Below, one piece after another: positions 7,861-15,888 of a stretch of DNA of 17,589 nt (within the stretch, counting starts at the first letter, position 1; the number at the start of each line of letters is the position of its first letter). The stretch lies in NCBI GenBank assembly GCA_029939615.1, contig JAOZSP010000011.1:4509-22097 (forward strand). The letters are read 5' to 3'. The notes beneath the pieces are model-generated. The model searched no databases. It saw nothing but the letters and a program-made list of their open reading frames with translations, and was not told the origin of the DNA. The DNA is from Candidatus Izemoplasma sp. (lineage in GTDB: Bacteria; Bacillota_I; Bacilli_A; Izemoplasmatales; Izemoplasmataceae). The position numbers were made by a program, and so were the translations under genes.

Positions 7861-8742
7861 TTACTTAAAACTTGAAGTGTCCACTATTAATTTACCATTT
7901 ACTACTTTTTTGAATCCATAAAATATTTGTGAAGTTGCTATTGCATCTTCAAGAGCATTATGTGCTTGAATATCATCAATATCTTCATACAACTTAAGTG
8001 CATTGAATAATCCTAGATCATTCTTAAGATTGAAGTAGTTTTTATGTAGTTTTAATAAGTTAATAAATCTTGTTCTTTGACAGAGCGACTTTAGATTATT
8101 AATTTTGTATGCTTGTCTTAACGCTAAAAAGTCGTTTCTACCCCATACTATTATTGCTGGGCTATATTTATTTACCACTATTTCGAAATGCTTATAGAAC
8201 TCCTTAAAAGGTATTCCTTTATCCACATCTTCTTGCGTCATCATTAAAAATTTCAATGTTCTTCTTGTTAGTTTTTTATGCAGTGTCGGCTTAATTATTT
8301 CATTGTACGACTCAATTACTAAGCCGTTCTCATCGACAAGATGATACCCTACTTGAATTATTTCTTGAGTAAAAGATTTGTCCACCTTGTATGGGTGCAT
8401 TGACATTTCCAAATCAAGAAACATATTAATTTTTAGATTATTAACTAAATCTTTTGTTCCCGTCTTTATTTTCTTTATATCGTAGTAAACGATATTTTTT
8501 CGATATCTTATCTGCATGATTTTCACTATGTAATCTACAGTACTAACCTTATGTTTTTTATAAAGACGTTCCTCATCCGTGATGGTGAACTGAATGAAGC
8601 GGTATAGTTCAATATATTTGCTGATTTTATTTAATAGTGACCTCTGTAAATAGTAATACTTTATTCTATCAGCAACTCTTAATGATATAATTCTGTTTTC
8701 TTCATCGTAAGATAAGATTCTTCCGGATATAATTGTTTTCAT
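7861..8742 (-). CDS. DEDDh-family 3'-5' exonuclease domain protein with an N-terminal extension
   Basis: Residues about 106-275 form an RNase T/DNA polymerase III epsilon-type exonuclease domain. All five catalytic positions are visible: D110 and E112 in FLDLEMS, D204 in GRNDFL, and H261 and D266 in HNALEDA, the histidine marking the DEDDh subtype. Such enzymes remove nucleotides from 3' ends of DNA or RNA using two metal ions. It resembles KapD-like exonucleases more than a full epsilon subunit. The first 100 residues are not part of this fold; they are rich in beta-strand-like segments (GRILSYDEENRIISLRV) and could be an OB-like nucleic-acid-binding domain, which is inference. The ATG at 8742 lies 10 bases after the uvrC stop with GAGTGG upstream, so the two are almost surely co-transcribed. 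Substrate unknown; a repair or RNA-processing role is possible. Confidence 0.85.
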   Translation of the reverse strand: MKTIISGRILSYDEENRIISLRVADRIKYYYLQRSLLNKISKYIELYRFIQFTITDEERLYKKHKVSTVDYIVKIMQIRYRKNIVYYDIKKIKTGTKDLVNNLKINMFLDLEMSMHPYKVDKSFTQEIIQVGYHLVDENGLVIESYNEIIKPTLHKKLTRRTLKFLMMTQEDVDKGIPFKEFYKHFEIVVNKYSPAIIVWGRNDFLALRQAYKINNLKSLCQRTRFINLLKLHKNYFNLKNDLGLFNALKLYEDIDDIQAHNALEDAIATSQIFYGFKKVVNGKLIVDTSSFK

Positions 8743-8752
8743 TTTACCACTC

Positions 8753-10525
8753 TCAGTCTTGTTTTAATTTCTTGATTAGATTTGTTGCTTGTTTTTGATT
8801 TAATCCTAGTTCTTTTAGTTCTTCTAAACTTGCAAATTTAATTAAATTTACTGATTTATAATGCTTCAAAAGCAGCTCTTTTGTCTTCTGTCCTATGCCC
8901 TGAATGTTATCTAACTCACTATTAAAGAGCCCTTTAGAGCGAACCTGTTTATGATAATTTATTGCAAATCTATGCGCCTCATCTTGAATTCTGGTCAAAA
9001 GGTGAAAAACGTTTGATGTTCTATCAATATCTATCTTAACTAAATTAGAGGTCATTAGGAAACTTGTGTTATGTTTTTCGTTTTTTATTAACCCTGCGAT
9101 TGGAATGGATAAGTTCAAAGACTCTATTATTTCTTTTGCAGCGTTTATTTGTTGAAGACCACCATCTACTAACAATAGCCCTGGTCTTTCAAGATTCTCC
9201 ATTAATACGCGATAATATCTTCGATATATTACTTCTTTCATAGTGTGATAATCAGAAGCTTTATCATTCATAGTTTTAATTTTAAATTTACGATATTCTT
9301 TCCTGGATGGTACTCCATTAATAAAGACGATCATACTACTGACCGCATCTTCTCCAAATAGATTTGAATTATCAAATGCTTCAATACGGTACGGTATTGG
9401 AATATTAAGTAACTCTCCTACTTTTTCTGTAGACAGTACTGTTCTATCTAATTCTCTTTTTACTATCTCTGTTTTTTCAAGTAAACCTTGTTCAGCATTA
9501 AAAATAGCTAATTTTAATAGTTTATATTTGTCGCCTTTTTGTGGTTTAGTTATTTTAGTATTTAGGAAACTTGTTAAAACATCCGTAGACAATTCTCTTT
9601 GAACAAATAATTCTCTTGGAATTGGTTCTTTCTCATAAAACTGTGCTATATAGTTTTCAACTGTTTTAATAGGATCATCATAATATTCAAATAGTTTTTG
9701 ATGTCTAGCATTTATTTTACCATTTCGAATAAAGAAAATCTCGATTGATAAAAGAAAATCATTATAAAAGAAACCAATGATATCTCTATCTTTCATATCG
9801 TTTAAATTAATTTTTTGTTTATTAGTCGTAGTTTTAATACTTTCAATTGTCTTTTTATATTCAAGAGCACGCTCAAATTCAAGATTTTCACTAGCGTTTT
9901 TCATATATTCTTCTAGTTTATTAATAGTTTCTGAAATATCACCTTTTAGAAATCTCTTAATCGATTTTGTAATTGTCGTATATTCATCTTCCTGAATCTT
10001 ATTTATACAAGGAGCTATACACTGTCCCATATGATAATATAAACACTCTTGCTTAGGTAGTTTATCACATTTTCTTAATGGATAAACTTTATTTAGTAGT
10101 TTTACTGTGCTTCTAGCTGCTGAAACATTTGGATAAGGTCCAAATATTAATCTTGATTTCTTTTTTATATTCCTAGTAACAATTAATGTAGGATGTTTCT
10201 CATTTGTTATTTCGATGTAAGGATATGTTTTATCATCTGTCAACATTATATTATATCTTGGATTATATTTTTTAATTAGATTTAGTTCTAATAATAATGC
10301 ATCTAATTCACTATTTGTTACAATATATTCAATATCATGAATATTCATTACTAATCTTGATGTTTTTGTATCATGACTTCCAGTGAAATAAGATGAAACA
10401 CGTTTTTTAAGGTTTTTAGCTTTACCTACATAAATAACGATTCCATCATTGTTTTTAAATTGATATGATCCCGGCAATCCCGGGATATTTTTTATTTTCT
10501 CTTTAAAATCCACTTTATCACCCAT
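8753..10525 (-). CDS. uvrC: Excinuclease ABC subunit C
   Basis: UvrC makes the two incisions around a DNA lesion marked by UvrA and UvrB in nucleotide excision repair. The 590-residue protein has the full domain series. The N-terminal GIY-YIG nuclease (about 14-95) has G19-S-Y21, Y32-V-G34 and R42. Four cysteines (C153, C161, C169, C173) match the cluster that holds an iron-sulfur centre in E. coli UvrC. A UvrB-binding UVR motif lies near 203-235. The RNase H-like second nuclease has D385, D454 and H518, and a helix-hairpin-helix region spans about 540-589. The ATG at 10525 is preferred to one at 10573, since it begins just before the conserved GIY-YIG domain and overlaps the tetR stop by 8 bases (ATGGGTGA). 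Its ribosome binding site is weak (GAAAGA), so translation probably depends on coupling to tetR. This is an unusual setting for uvrC. Confidence 0.95.
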   Translation of the reverse strand: MGDKVDFKEKIKNIPGLPGSYQFKNNDGIVIYVGKAKNLKKRVSSYFTGSHDTKTSRLVMNIHDIEYIVTNSELDALLLELNLIKKYNPRYNIMLTDDKTYPYIEITNEKHPTLIVTRNIKKKSRLIFGPYPNVSAARSTVKLLNKVYPLRKCDKLPKQECLYYHMGQCIAPCINKIQEDEYTTITKSIKRFLKGDISETINKLEEYMKNASENLEFERALEYKKTIESIKTTTNKQKINLNDMKDRDIIGFFYNDFLLSIEIFFIRNGKINARHQKLFEYYDDPIKTVENYIAQFYEKEPIPRELFVQRELSTDVLTSFLNTKITKPQKGDKYKLLKLAIFNAEQGLLEKTEIVKRELDRTVLSTEKVGELLNIPIPYRIEAFDNSNLFGEDAVSSMIVFINGVPSRKEYRKFKIKTMNDKASDYHTMKEVIYRRYYRVLMENLERPGLLLVDGGLQQINAAKEIIESLNLSIPIAGLIKNEKHNTSFLMTSNLVKIDIDRTSNVFHLLTRIQDEAHRFAINYHKQVRSKGLFNSELDNIQGIGQKTKELLLKHYKSVNLIKFASLEELKELGLNQKQATNLIKKLKQD

Positions 10526-11111
10526 GTTGTGGTCTTTCTTCAAACAAAGCCCTATAAATAGTCTCAAAGGCACTTAAATAAATTCTAGAAAGTTCAGAAG
10601 TAGTTTCAATTCGCCCTGCTTTATGCCATCTAGACAGTAAAATCCAAGCACTACTCGCTGCCATTTCCATAGTAAATTCTCCAATTCTTTTATTAGCTTT
10701 AACAAAACTATAAAAAGTATCTTTAAAAAAAATAATGATTTGTAAAATACTATCAACCATTAAATATTCTAAATTAGATTTGATTACACTGTCAATCACT
10801 TTTTCTTCTTGATATACTTTTTCAAAGAATGCTTGAATCAAAACAATTTCATCTATAGGTTCATTTTTTTTATAATATATTAACATATCTTGATGAAAAT
10901 CAGCAATCATATTTTTTACCTTGATTTTGATAATATCATCTTTAGAACCAAAATTACGATAAAAAGTAGCACGTGATATCCCTGCTTTATTAATTATCTC
11001 AGTAATTTTGATATCACTATATTCCGAATATTCTAACAATTTGCTCAGCGCCTCAAAAGTCCACTCTCTAGTGTACTTAACTCGCACGTCTACTTTCTCT
11101 TTTTCATACAT
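10518..11111 (-). CDS. TetR/AcrR-family transcriptional regulator
   Basis: The 197-residue protein has the TetR DNA-binding domain at about 13-62, with the helix-turn-helix ITEIINKAGISRATFYRNF at 36-54 and the typical following GSKDDII. The C-terminal half is all-helical and divergent, as usual for the ligand-binding domain. The ATG at 11111 has AGGAGG 6 bases upstream. It is divergent from an RND transporter gene with 124 bases between starts, an arrangement in which TetR regulators commonly repress both themselves and the pump. The last 8 bases overlap the uvrC start. The inducer is unknown, and whether it also controls uvrC is inference from the overlap. Confidence 0.9.
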   Translation of the reverse strand: MYEKEKVDVRVKYTREWTFEALSKLLEYSEYSDIKITEIINKAGISRATFYRNFGSKDDIIKIKVKNMIADFHQDMLIYYKKNEPIDEIVLIQAFFEKVYQEEKVIDSVIKSNLEYLMVDSILQIIIFFKDTFYSFVKANKRIGEFTMEMAASSAWILLSRWHKAGRIETTSELSRIYLSAFETIYRALFEERPQHG

Positions 11112-11149
11112 AGTAGTCCTCCTTGTTTCATAAAATCTAAATAGTTTGT

Positions 11150-11161
11150 TTTACAAGTAAA
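11150..11161. promoter_or_regulatory. Short palindrome in the tetR/RND intergenic region
   Basis: TTTACAAGTAAA is an inverted repeat of five bases on each side of a 2-base centre. It lies just downstream of the tetR -10 box, at or near the expected transcription start. It is a second, weaker candidate regulator site; a 12-base palindrome in AT-rich DNA can be chance. Confidence 0.25.
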
Positions 11162-11164
11162 TAT

Positions 11165-11193
11165 ATTATACCATTAAATTGAGTGTGAGACAA
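11165..11193 (-). promoter_or_regulatory. Promoter of the tetR-uvrC-exonuclease operon
   Basis: On the minus strand, TTGTCT (11188-11193, four of six) and a perfect TATAAT (11165-11170) are 17 bases apart, 54 bases before the tetR start codon. The -35 lies inside the imperfect palindrome at 11184-11201, so autorepression is likely. Confidence 0.6.
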
Positions 11194-11201
11194 ATGTCAC
11201 A
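11184..11201. promoter_or_regulatory. Candidate TetR-family operator between tetR and the RND gene
   Basis: TGTGAGACAAATGTCACA is an imperfect inverted repeat: the outer five pairs (TGTGA/TCACA) are perfect, with one more inner pair. It is the most GC-rich and most symmetric element in the intergenic region, covers the tetR -35 box, and lies 35 bases before the RND start codon. Position and size suit a TetR-family operator for both directions. A plus-strand promoter for the RND gene is not clear; weak matches exist near 11179-11211. Confidence 0.5.
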
Positions 11202-11235
11202 TAAGTAGATTAAAGTTCACTTTGGAGGTGTATGT

Positions 11236-14200
11236 ATGAAAAGAATAATTGAATTAATGTTTTATAGGCGTAACTTAGTTATAATGCTCTTTGCTATTTT
11301 ACTGGGTTATGGAATATATAGTTACTTTGTAATACCTAAACAAGAAATGCCAGAAATTGATACTCCTTACATGGCTTTAAGTATTACAGCCCCAGGAGTA
11401 AGCGCAACTTACATTGAAGAGGAAATAGTGAAGGATATTGAGAAAGTAATTTTAACTTATAGTGATGTTTCAGAAGTTAGAAGTTTTGTTTATGATAATT
11501 TTGCTTTATCATACATTGTTTATAGTTATTCTACTGATAACCCTGATGCTACTAGTTTAGATATTTTTACTAAAGTTAATGAGTTATCACTCGATGACAG
11601 TATTACTAACATCAGTTATAACAGTAGCTTTGATGACCCCCATATTATTTTTAGTCTCTTTAGTGAAACTTTAACAGAAACAGAATTAGCTAAATATGCT
11701 GAAGAGTTTAAAAACGAGTTAATGACGATAGAGGAAATTCAAACTGTTGAAATTGATAATACTTTTAGTGAGGAAATAGTAATTGAGTTAGATACAGACA
11801 TGTTAAATCTATACGGATTAACTATTACTGATATATATCAAATACTATATGCCAATTCATTAAATATCCCCCTTGGAGGAATAAGTACAGTTTACGGTAC
11901 TATTAGTATTAGTGGAAATACTGAGTTTTCCGAATTAGATGATTTAGAAGATTTAGTAATAATCCCTTTTATTCCTGGAACTTCGCCCTTAGTAACACTT
12001 GGTGATATTTCCACAATATCTATCGAAAACACTTCAACAAAAAGATATACTTTTAATGACCAAAAAGCTATCTTCCTAAGCCTTTATTTTGAGGAGGACA
12101 TTGATTTTACAAAAATGGGAGATGAAGTATTAAACTTAAAAGAAACGTTCTTAGAGGAAAAGAATGGTGATGATTTCGCTATAAGCGAGGTGTTATTCCT
12201 TCCTGATTATGTTAATGAGCAAATTAATAATGTGTTTTATAGTTTGTTAGTGGCTGTTGGTGTAGTTATGGTAATTGTGTTATTCGGAATTGGATTTAGA
12301 AATAGTTTATTAATTATAGTTACTATCCCTGTAATAATTTTTGGAACTATAGGGGTTTTATATTTAGGCGACTTTGAACTTCATAAACTAACTATAGTTG
12401 GTCTTATTGTTGCGATTGGTATTTTAGTAGATAATAGTATCGTTATAACCGAAGGTATAAAAAGAAATATTGATCAAGGAATGGAAAAAATTCAAGGCGC
12501 TAAAAAAGCGATATATGATAATTTCTTACCAATTTTAACATCCACTCTGACAACTATTGCTGCTTTTGTAGTTATTGTTGTTTTACCAGGATTTTTAGGA
12601 GAGATTGTTAGCAGTATGCCTTTAACAGTAATAATAGCTATATCCCTAAGTTATTTTGTGAGCATGATTTTAAGTCCTGTTATCGCAGTGTTATTTCTTA
12701 AACCACGCAAACATAAAAAATCGAAAGAAAACGTTCATGAAAAACGGATAAAAACAATGATTTCAACGACAATAAAATTCCCGCTTCTTTGGATTTTTAT
12801 TAGTTTACTAGGTTTATGTTTAAGTGTTTATTTTGCTTTCCTAAGTCAACCTCTTGATTTATATCCAATAGATGAACGAAGTGTTATATATATTGACTAT
12901 GAAAATGATGTTTTAGGTGATATCGAGTCAACACAAGATATCAATGATGAAATCATCGATGAATTCAAAGATAACCCACATGTATTAAACTACTCAGCAA
13001 GTGTTGGAGGAGATTTACCTAATTTCCACTTTAGCGCTGAATTAATATCAGAATTAAGTCATTTTGGTAGAGTTTACCTTAATCTTGATTTAAACGAAAC
13101 TGATCTAATATCTTATGTAAAAGAGTTAGAAAACATATACGATGAATATGACAATGCAAAAATCACGGTCAACGTCTTAGAATTGAGTCCTCCAATCGCC
13201 CCTGTAAGATTGACAATTAGTGGTGAGGATATTGATAATGTTAGTACCACAAGCAAAGCAATATTTAATGATATAACTGAACTAGAAAGCATTAAAAGTT
13301 ATAATACTACTTCAAGTGCAAAATCACCAAAATTCGAAATTGAATATGATACAGCAGTTATGAGTAGTATGTTTATAACAAAAGTTCAAATTGATCAAAT
13401 AATCGCTTTAAATCTAAATGGTTACGACTTAAATATCTTTGAGTATAACAATAACACTATAAATGTAAGTATCAATAGTGATATTACAGTAATTGATGAC
13501 TTACTATTACTAAACGTTTATAGTGAACCACTTGATATAAATATTCCACTTGGAACATTTATATCAATTAATCAAGTAGTAGACTATAGTGTAATATATC
13601 GATTTAATAATGAAAACGTCTCATATATCGATTTATATCCGACAGATGAAAGCAGTGTCCTAAGTTTAAGAAATGACGTTAAAGAGATTGTTAAACATCA
13701 TGATACAACGAACTTAACAATGACTTATGGTGGAGAAAACGAAATGTTTGAAGAAATCAGTGGTGATTTAATTCAAGCTAGTATTATTGCCCTTATTATG
13801 ATTTATATAATAATGTATGTTCAGTTCAACAACTTTATAAAACCACTAATCATTTTACTAACAATTCCACTAAGTTTTACTGGTAGTTTCTTATTCATTA
13901 TAATCTTTAATTCCCCAATAACAGCTACTGGATTAATTGGAATGGTGAGTCTGCTCGGTGTAACAGTTAATACCGGTATCCTCTTAGTTGAATATATTAC
14001 AAGACATCATCAAAACGGTGAAGATGTAAAACAAGCTTGTGTTGAAGCAGTATTCTTACGCTTTAGACCTATTATATTAACAAGTTTAACAACAATATTA
14101 GGATTAATACCTTTACTTATAACAGGCGGTAATTTCTTTAGACCTTTGGCAATAGCTTTTATGGGAGGAATGGTTACAAGTACATTAATAACTATCTTCC

Positions 14201-14253
14201 TTATACCTAGTGTATATTCATTAATTTACTCCAAAAAACATAAAGCCACTTAA
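11236..14253 (+). CDS. RND-superfamily (AcrB-like) efflux transporter
   Basis: The 1005-residue protein has the duplicated RND plan: TM1 at about 12-30, a large extracytoplasmic loop to about 330, TM2-6 at about 332-486, TM7 at about 513-537, a second large loop to about 845, and TM8-12 to the end. These proton-driven pumps export drugs, lipids or detergents. The TM4 proton-relay motif reads GILVDNSIVI (D399, N400), so only one of AcrB's two aspartates is kept. In TM10 the AcrB lysine position is N912 (GVTVNTGILL), as other RND subfamilies also lack that lysine. No membrane-fusion protein or outer-membrane channel gene is adjacent, as expected for a single-membrane cell and as for B. subtilis SwrC. 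The ATG has GGAGG 7 bases upstream. Divergence from a tetR gene suggests ligand-induced expression. Substrate unknown. Confidence 0.93.
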   Translation: MKRIIELMFYRRNLVIMLFAILLGYGIYSYFVIPKQEMPEIDTPYMALSITAPGVSATYIEEEIVKDIEKVILTYSDVSEVRSFVYDNFALSYIVYSYSTDNPDATSLDIFTKVNELSLDDSITNISYNSSFDDPHIIFSLFSETLTETELAKYAEEFKNELMTIEEIQTVEIDNTFSEEIVIELDTDMLNLYGLTITDIYQILYANSLNIPLGGISTVYGTISISGNTEFSELDDLEDLVIIPFIPGTSPLVTLGDISTISIENTSTKRYTFNDQKAIFLSLYFEEDIDFTKMGDEVLNLKETFLEEKNGDDFAISEVLFLPDYVNEQINNVFYSLLVAVGVVMVIVLFGIGFRNSLLIIVTIPVIIFGTIGVLYLGDFELHKLTIVGLIVAIGILVDNSIVITEGIKRNIDQGMEKIQGAKKAIYDNFLPILTSTLTTIAAFVVIVVLPGFLGEIVSSMPLTVIIAISLSYFVSMILSPVIAVLFLKPRKHKKSKENVHEKRIKTMISTTIKFPLLWIFISLLGLCLSVYFAFLSQPLDLYPIDERSVIYIDYENDVLGDIESTQDINDEIIDEFKDNPHVLNYSASVGGDLPNFHFSAELISELSHFGRVYLNLDLNETDLISYVKELENIYDEYDNAKITVNVLELSPPIAPVRLTISGEDIDNVSTTSKAIFNDITELESIKSYNTTSSAKSPKFEIEYDTAVMSSMFITKVQIDQIIALNLNGYDLNIFEYNNNTINVSINSDITVIDDLLLLNVYSEPLDINIPLGTFISINQVVDYSVIYRFNNENVSYIDLYPTDESSVLSLRNDVKEIVKHHDTTNLTMTYGGENEMFEEISGDLIQASIIALIMIYIIMYVQFNNFIKPLIILLTIPLSFTGSFLFIIIFNSPITATGLIGMVSLLGVTVNTGILLVEYITRHHQNGEDVKQACVEAVFLRFRPIILTSLTTILGLIPLLITGGNFFRPLAIAFMGGMVTSTLITIFLIPSVYSLIYSKKHKAT

Positions 14254-14264
14254 AGTGGTTTTTT
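14243..14264 (+). terminator. Intrinsic terminator of the RND gene
   Basis: An 8-bp stem (AAGCCACT pairing with AGTGGTTT, one G-U pair) encloses a 3-base loop and runs into a TTTTTT tract. The RND stop codon TAA forms the loop, so gene end and terminator overlap. Confidence 0.75.
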
Positions 14265-14265
14265 G

Positions 14266-14293
14266 TTTACAAACAATTTAATAATGATATAAT
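14266..14293 (+). promoter_or_regulatory. Promoter of the MATE exporter gene
   Basis: TTTACA (14266-14271, five of six) and TATAAT (14288-14293, perfect) are 16 bases apart, 24 bases before the start codon. It starts right after the RND terminator, so the MATE gene is probably transcribed independently. No palindrome like that near tetR is present. Confidence 0.7.
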
Positions 14294-14317
14294 TATTAAT
14301 TGTGAGAAGGTGAATTT

Positions 14318-15778
14318 ATGAGCAAAGACGACAGAAAAAGGTATTTAATACTTAAAGACTCTAACATCATTAAAGGTTTGCTATTATTATCTATTCCATT
14401 AATGCTTAATAACTTTGTTAGAGTCTTCCATGATTTAGTTGATATGTATTTTGTTTCAAAGATTCCCAATTATGCTGCTGAATCAATTAGTGCAATTGGA
14501 ATCACCTTCCCAATCACATTTATGTATATTAGTTTTGGAATCGGCTTAAGTGTTGCTGGTACTGCATTAATTTCACAATATTACGGTAGTGGCCAATTTG
14601 AAACTGCTAGGAAATACGCTACTCACTTAGTAATAATCGCATTATTAGTTGGTCTTTTCTTTAATATACTTTCCTTCTTTGCAGCTCCCTCTATTGTGAA
14701 GCTTATGGGTGCAACAGGATACACACTTGAAAACTCATCATCATATTTAATGATTAGATCATTTGAATTACCTTTTGTATTTTTATTCTTTGCGTTCACC
14801 GCAATGAGACAATCAAGCGGCGACACTGTCACACCTGTCATTTTAGGAGTTATAGCCTTAATATTAAACATGTTTCTATCACCGTATATGATTTCTGATC
14901 AAATATCAATCTTTGGATCGAATATAGAAGTATTCAATTTATCTTTTTATATAAAAGAATTTACAATTAACGGTCTAGGATTAGGAGTAGATGGTGCAGC
15001 TTACGCAACACTAATTTCCAATGTTATCATTGTTCCTTTTATCATAATCTTTATGTTTAAATCTAAAACCGGTATTACCTTAGATTTAAAATATACTAAA
15101 TTACAAAAATCTATTTCTAAACCAATAATTTTTACCGCTATTCCTGCCGCAACAGGGCAAGCAATAACCGCTGTTGGTTTTGCTGTTCTTAACGGATTTA
15201 TATTAACATATTATGGAGAAGTTACTGTTTCAGCATTCAACGTAGGTAACCGCGTAGCAAATCTTATTTTGATGCCAGTTATGGCTATTGGTGGTATTAT
15301 GAGTGCATACATCGGACAAAACATTGGAAACCTAAATCCTAAAAGAGCTAAAAAAGCTTATCTTCAAGGAATGTTGATGTCTATTGTAATTATGATTTTC
15401 GGTAGTATTATTGGACTTATATTCCGAGCTCCTGCAGCAAGTTTATTTTTAACAGAAAACGAATTCGCTCTCGATCTAGCAATAACTTATACCCTTTTTC
15501 TATTTTTAGGGCTACCTCTTATGGCAATATTCCAAGCACACATTGGAGCGTTTAATGGTTCCGGTAGAACTAAATATACATTCTTTATTGGTATTATAAG
15601 ATTATGGGGGTTTAGAATTCCACTTATTATGATATTCAAATACTTCACTGATTTTGGAAGTAGTGGAATATGGTATGCAATGATGCTTAGTAATATGTTA
15701 ATTGTTATTGTTGGCTTCTTCTTTATGAAAAAGATAGATTTTAGTCCTAAAATTAAAATAGAAGCTACGGTATCATAA
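14318..15778 (+). CDS. MATE-family multidrug/sodium or proton antiporter
   Basis: The 486-residue protein has about 12 predicted membrane helices in two related halves, the MatE repeat. The N-terminal half opens with IPLMLNNFVRVFHDLVDMYFVS, split by residues typical of MATE helix 1. IGLSVAGTALISQYYG and MRQSSGD are typical of the first repeat, and the second repeat shows matching GQAITAVG, GNRVANL and FNGSGRTKYT segments. MATE proteins export cationic drugs or metabolites in exchange for Na+ or H+. The ATG has GAGAAGG upstream and a strong promoter of its own. Length is slightly above the common 440-460, partly because of a loop around residues 185-215. It sits next to an RND pump; shared control is possible but not shown. 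Substrate cannot be predicted. Confidence 0.93.
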   Translation: MSKDDRKRYLILKDSNIIKGLLLLSIPLMLNNFVRVFHDLVDMYFVSKIPNYAAESISAIGITFPITFMYISFGIGLSVAGTALISQYYGSGQFETARKYATHLVIIALLVGLFFNILSFFAAPSIVKLMGATGYTLENSSSYLMIRSFELPFVFLFFAFTAMRQSSGDTVTPVILGVIALILNMFLSPYMISDQISIFGSNIEVFNLSFYIKEFTINGLGLGVDGAAYATLISNVIIVPFIIIFMFKSKTGITLDLKYTKLQKSISKPIIFTAIPAATGQAITAVGFAVLNGFILTYYGEVTVSAFNVGNRVANLILMPVMAIGGIMSAYIGQNIGNLNPKRAKKAYLQGMLMSIVIMIFGSIIGLIFRAPAASLFLTENEFALDLAITYTLFLFLGLPLMAIFQAHIGAFNGSGRTKYTFFIGIIRLWGFRIPLIMIFKYFTDFGSSGIWYAMMLSNMLIVIVGFFFMKKIDFSPKIKIEATVS

Positions 15779-15852
15779 GTCTATACTTTTTTGAATTCTA
15801 TTCACTATTCAAATCAATCAAAGATTATTAATTAATTCTCTCATTATTATGT

Positions 15853-15858
15853 TATAAT
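15853..15858 (+). promoter_or_regulatory. -10 box before the YwaF-like gene
   Basis: A perfect TATAAT sits 31 bases before the start codon, in a 110-base gap after the MATE gene. No good -35 is found at 16-18 bases (the region is AATTAA-like). The rest of the gap holds a weak 7-bp inverted repeat near 15790 without a T-run. Confidence 0.45.
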
Positions 15859-15888
15859 TAGTAATCAAATCATTAGGGGATGATTATT

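Noticed and set aside
10574..10756. Minus-strand 60-codon frame inside tetR
   Set aside because: It is an alternative frame of the tetR gene with no ribosome binding site and a product like shifted tetR sequence.
14623..14871. Minus-strand 82-codon frame inside the MATE gene
   Set aside because: It is antisense to conserved MATE helices, with no recognisable domain.
15789..15815. Inverted repeat TTTGAAT/ATTCAAA after the MATE gene, considered as a terminator
   Set aside because: It has an AT-rich 7-bp stem, a 10-base loop and no following T-run on the plus strand, too weak to call.
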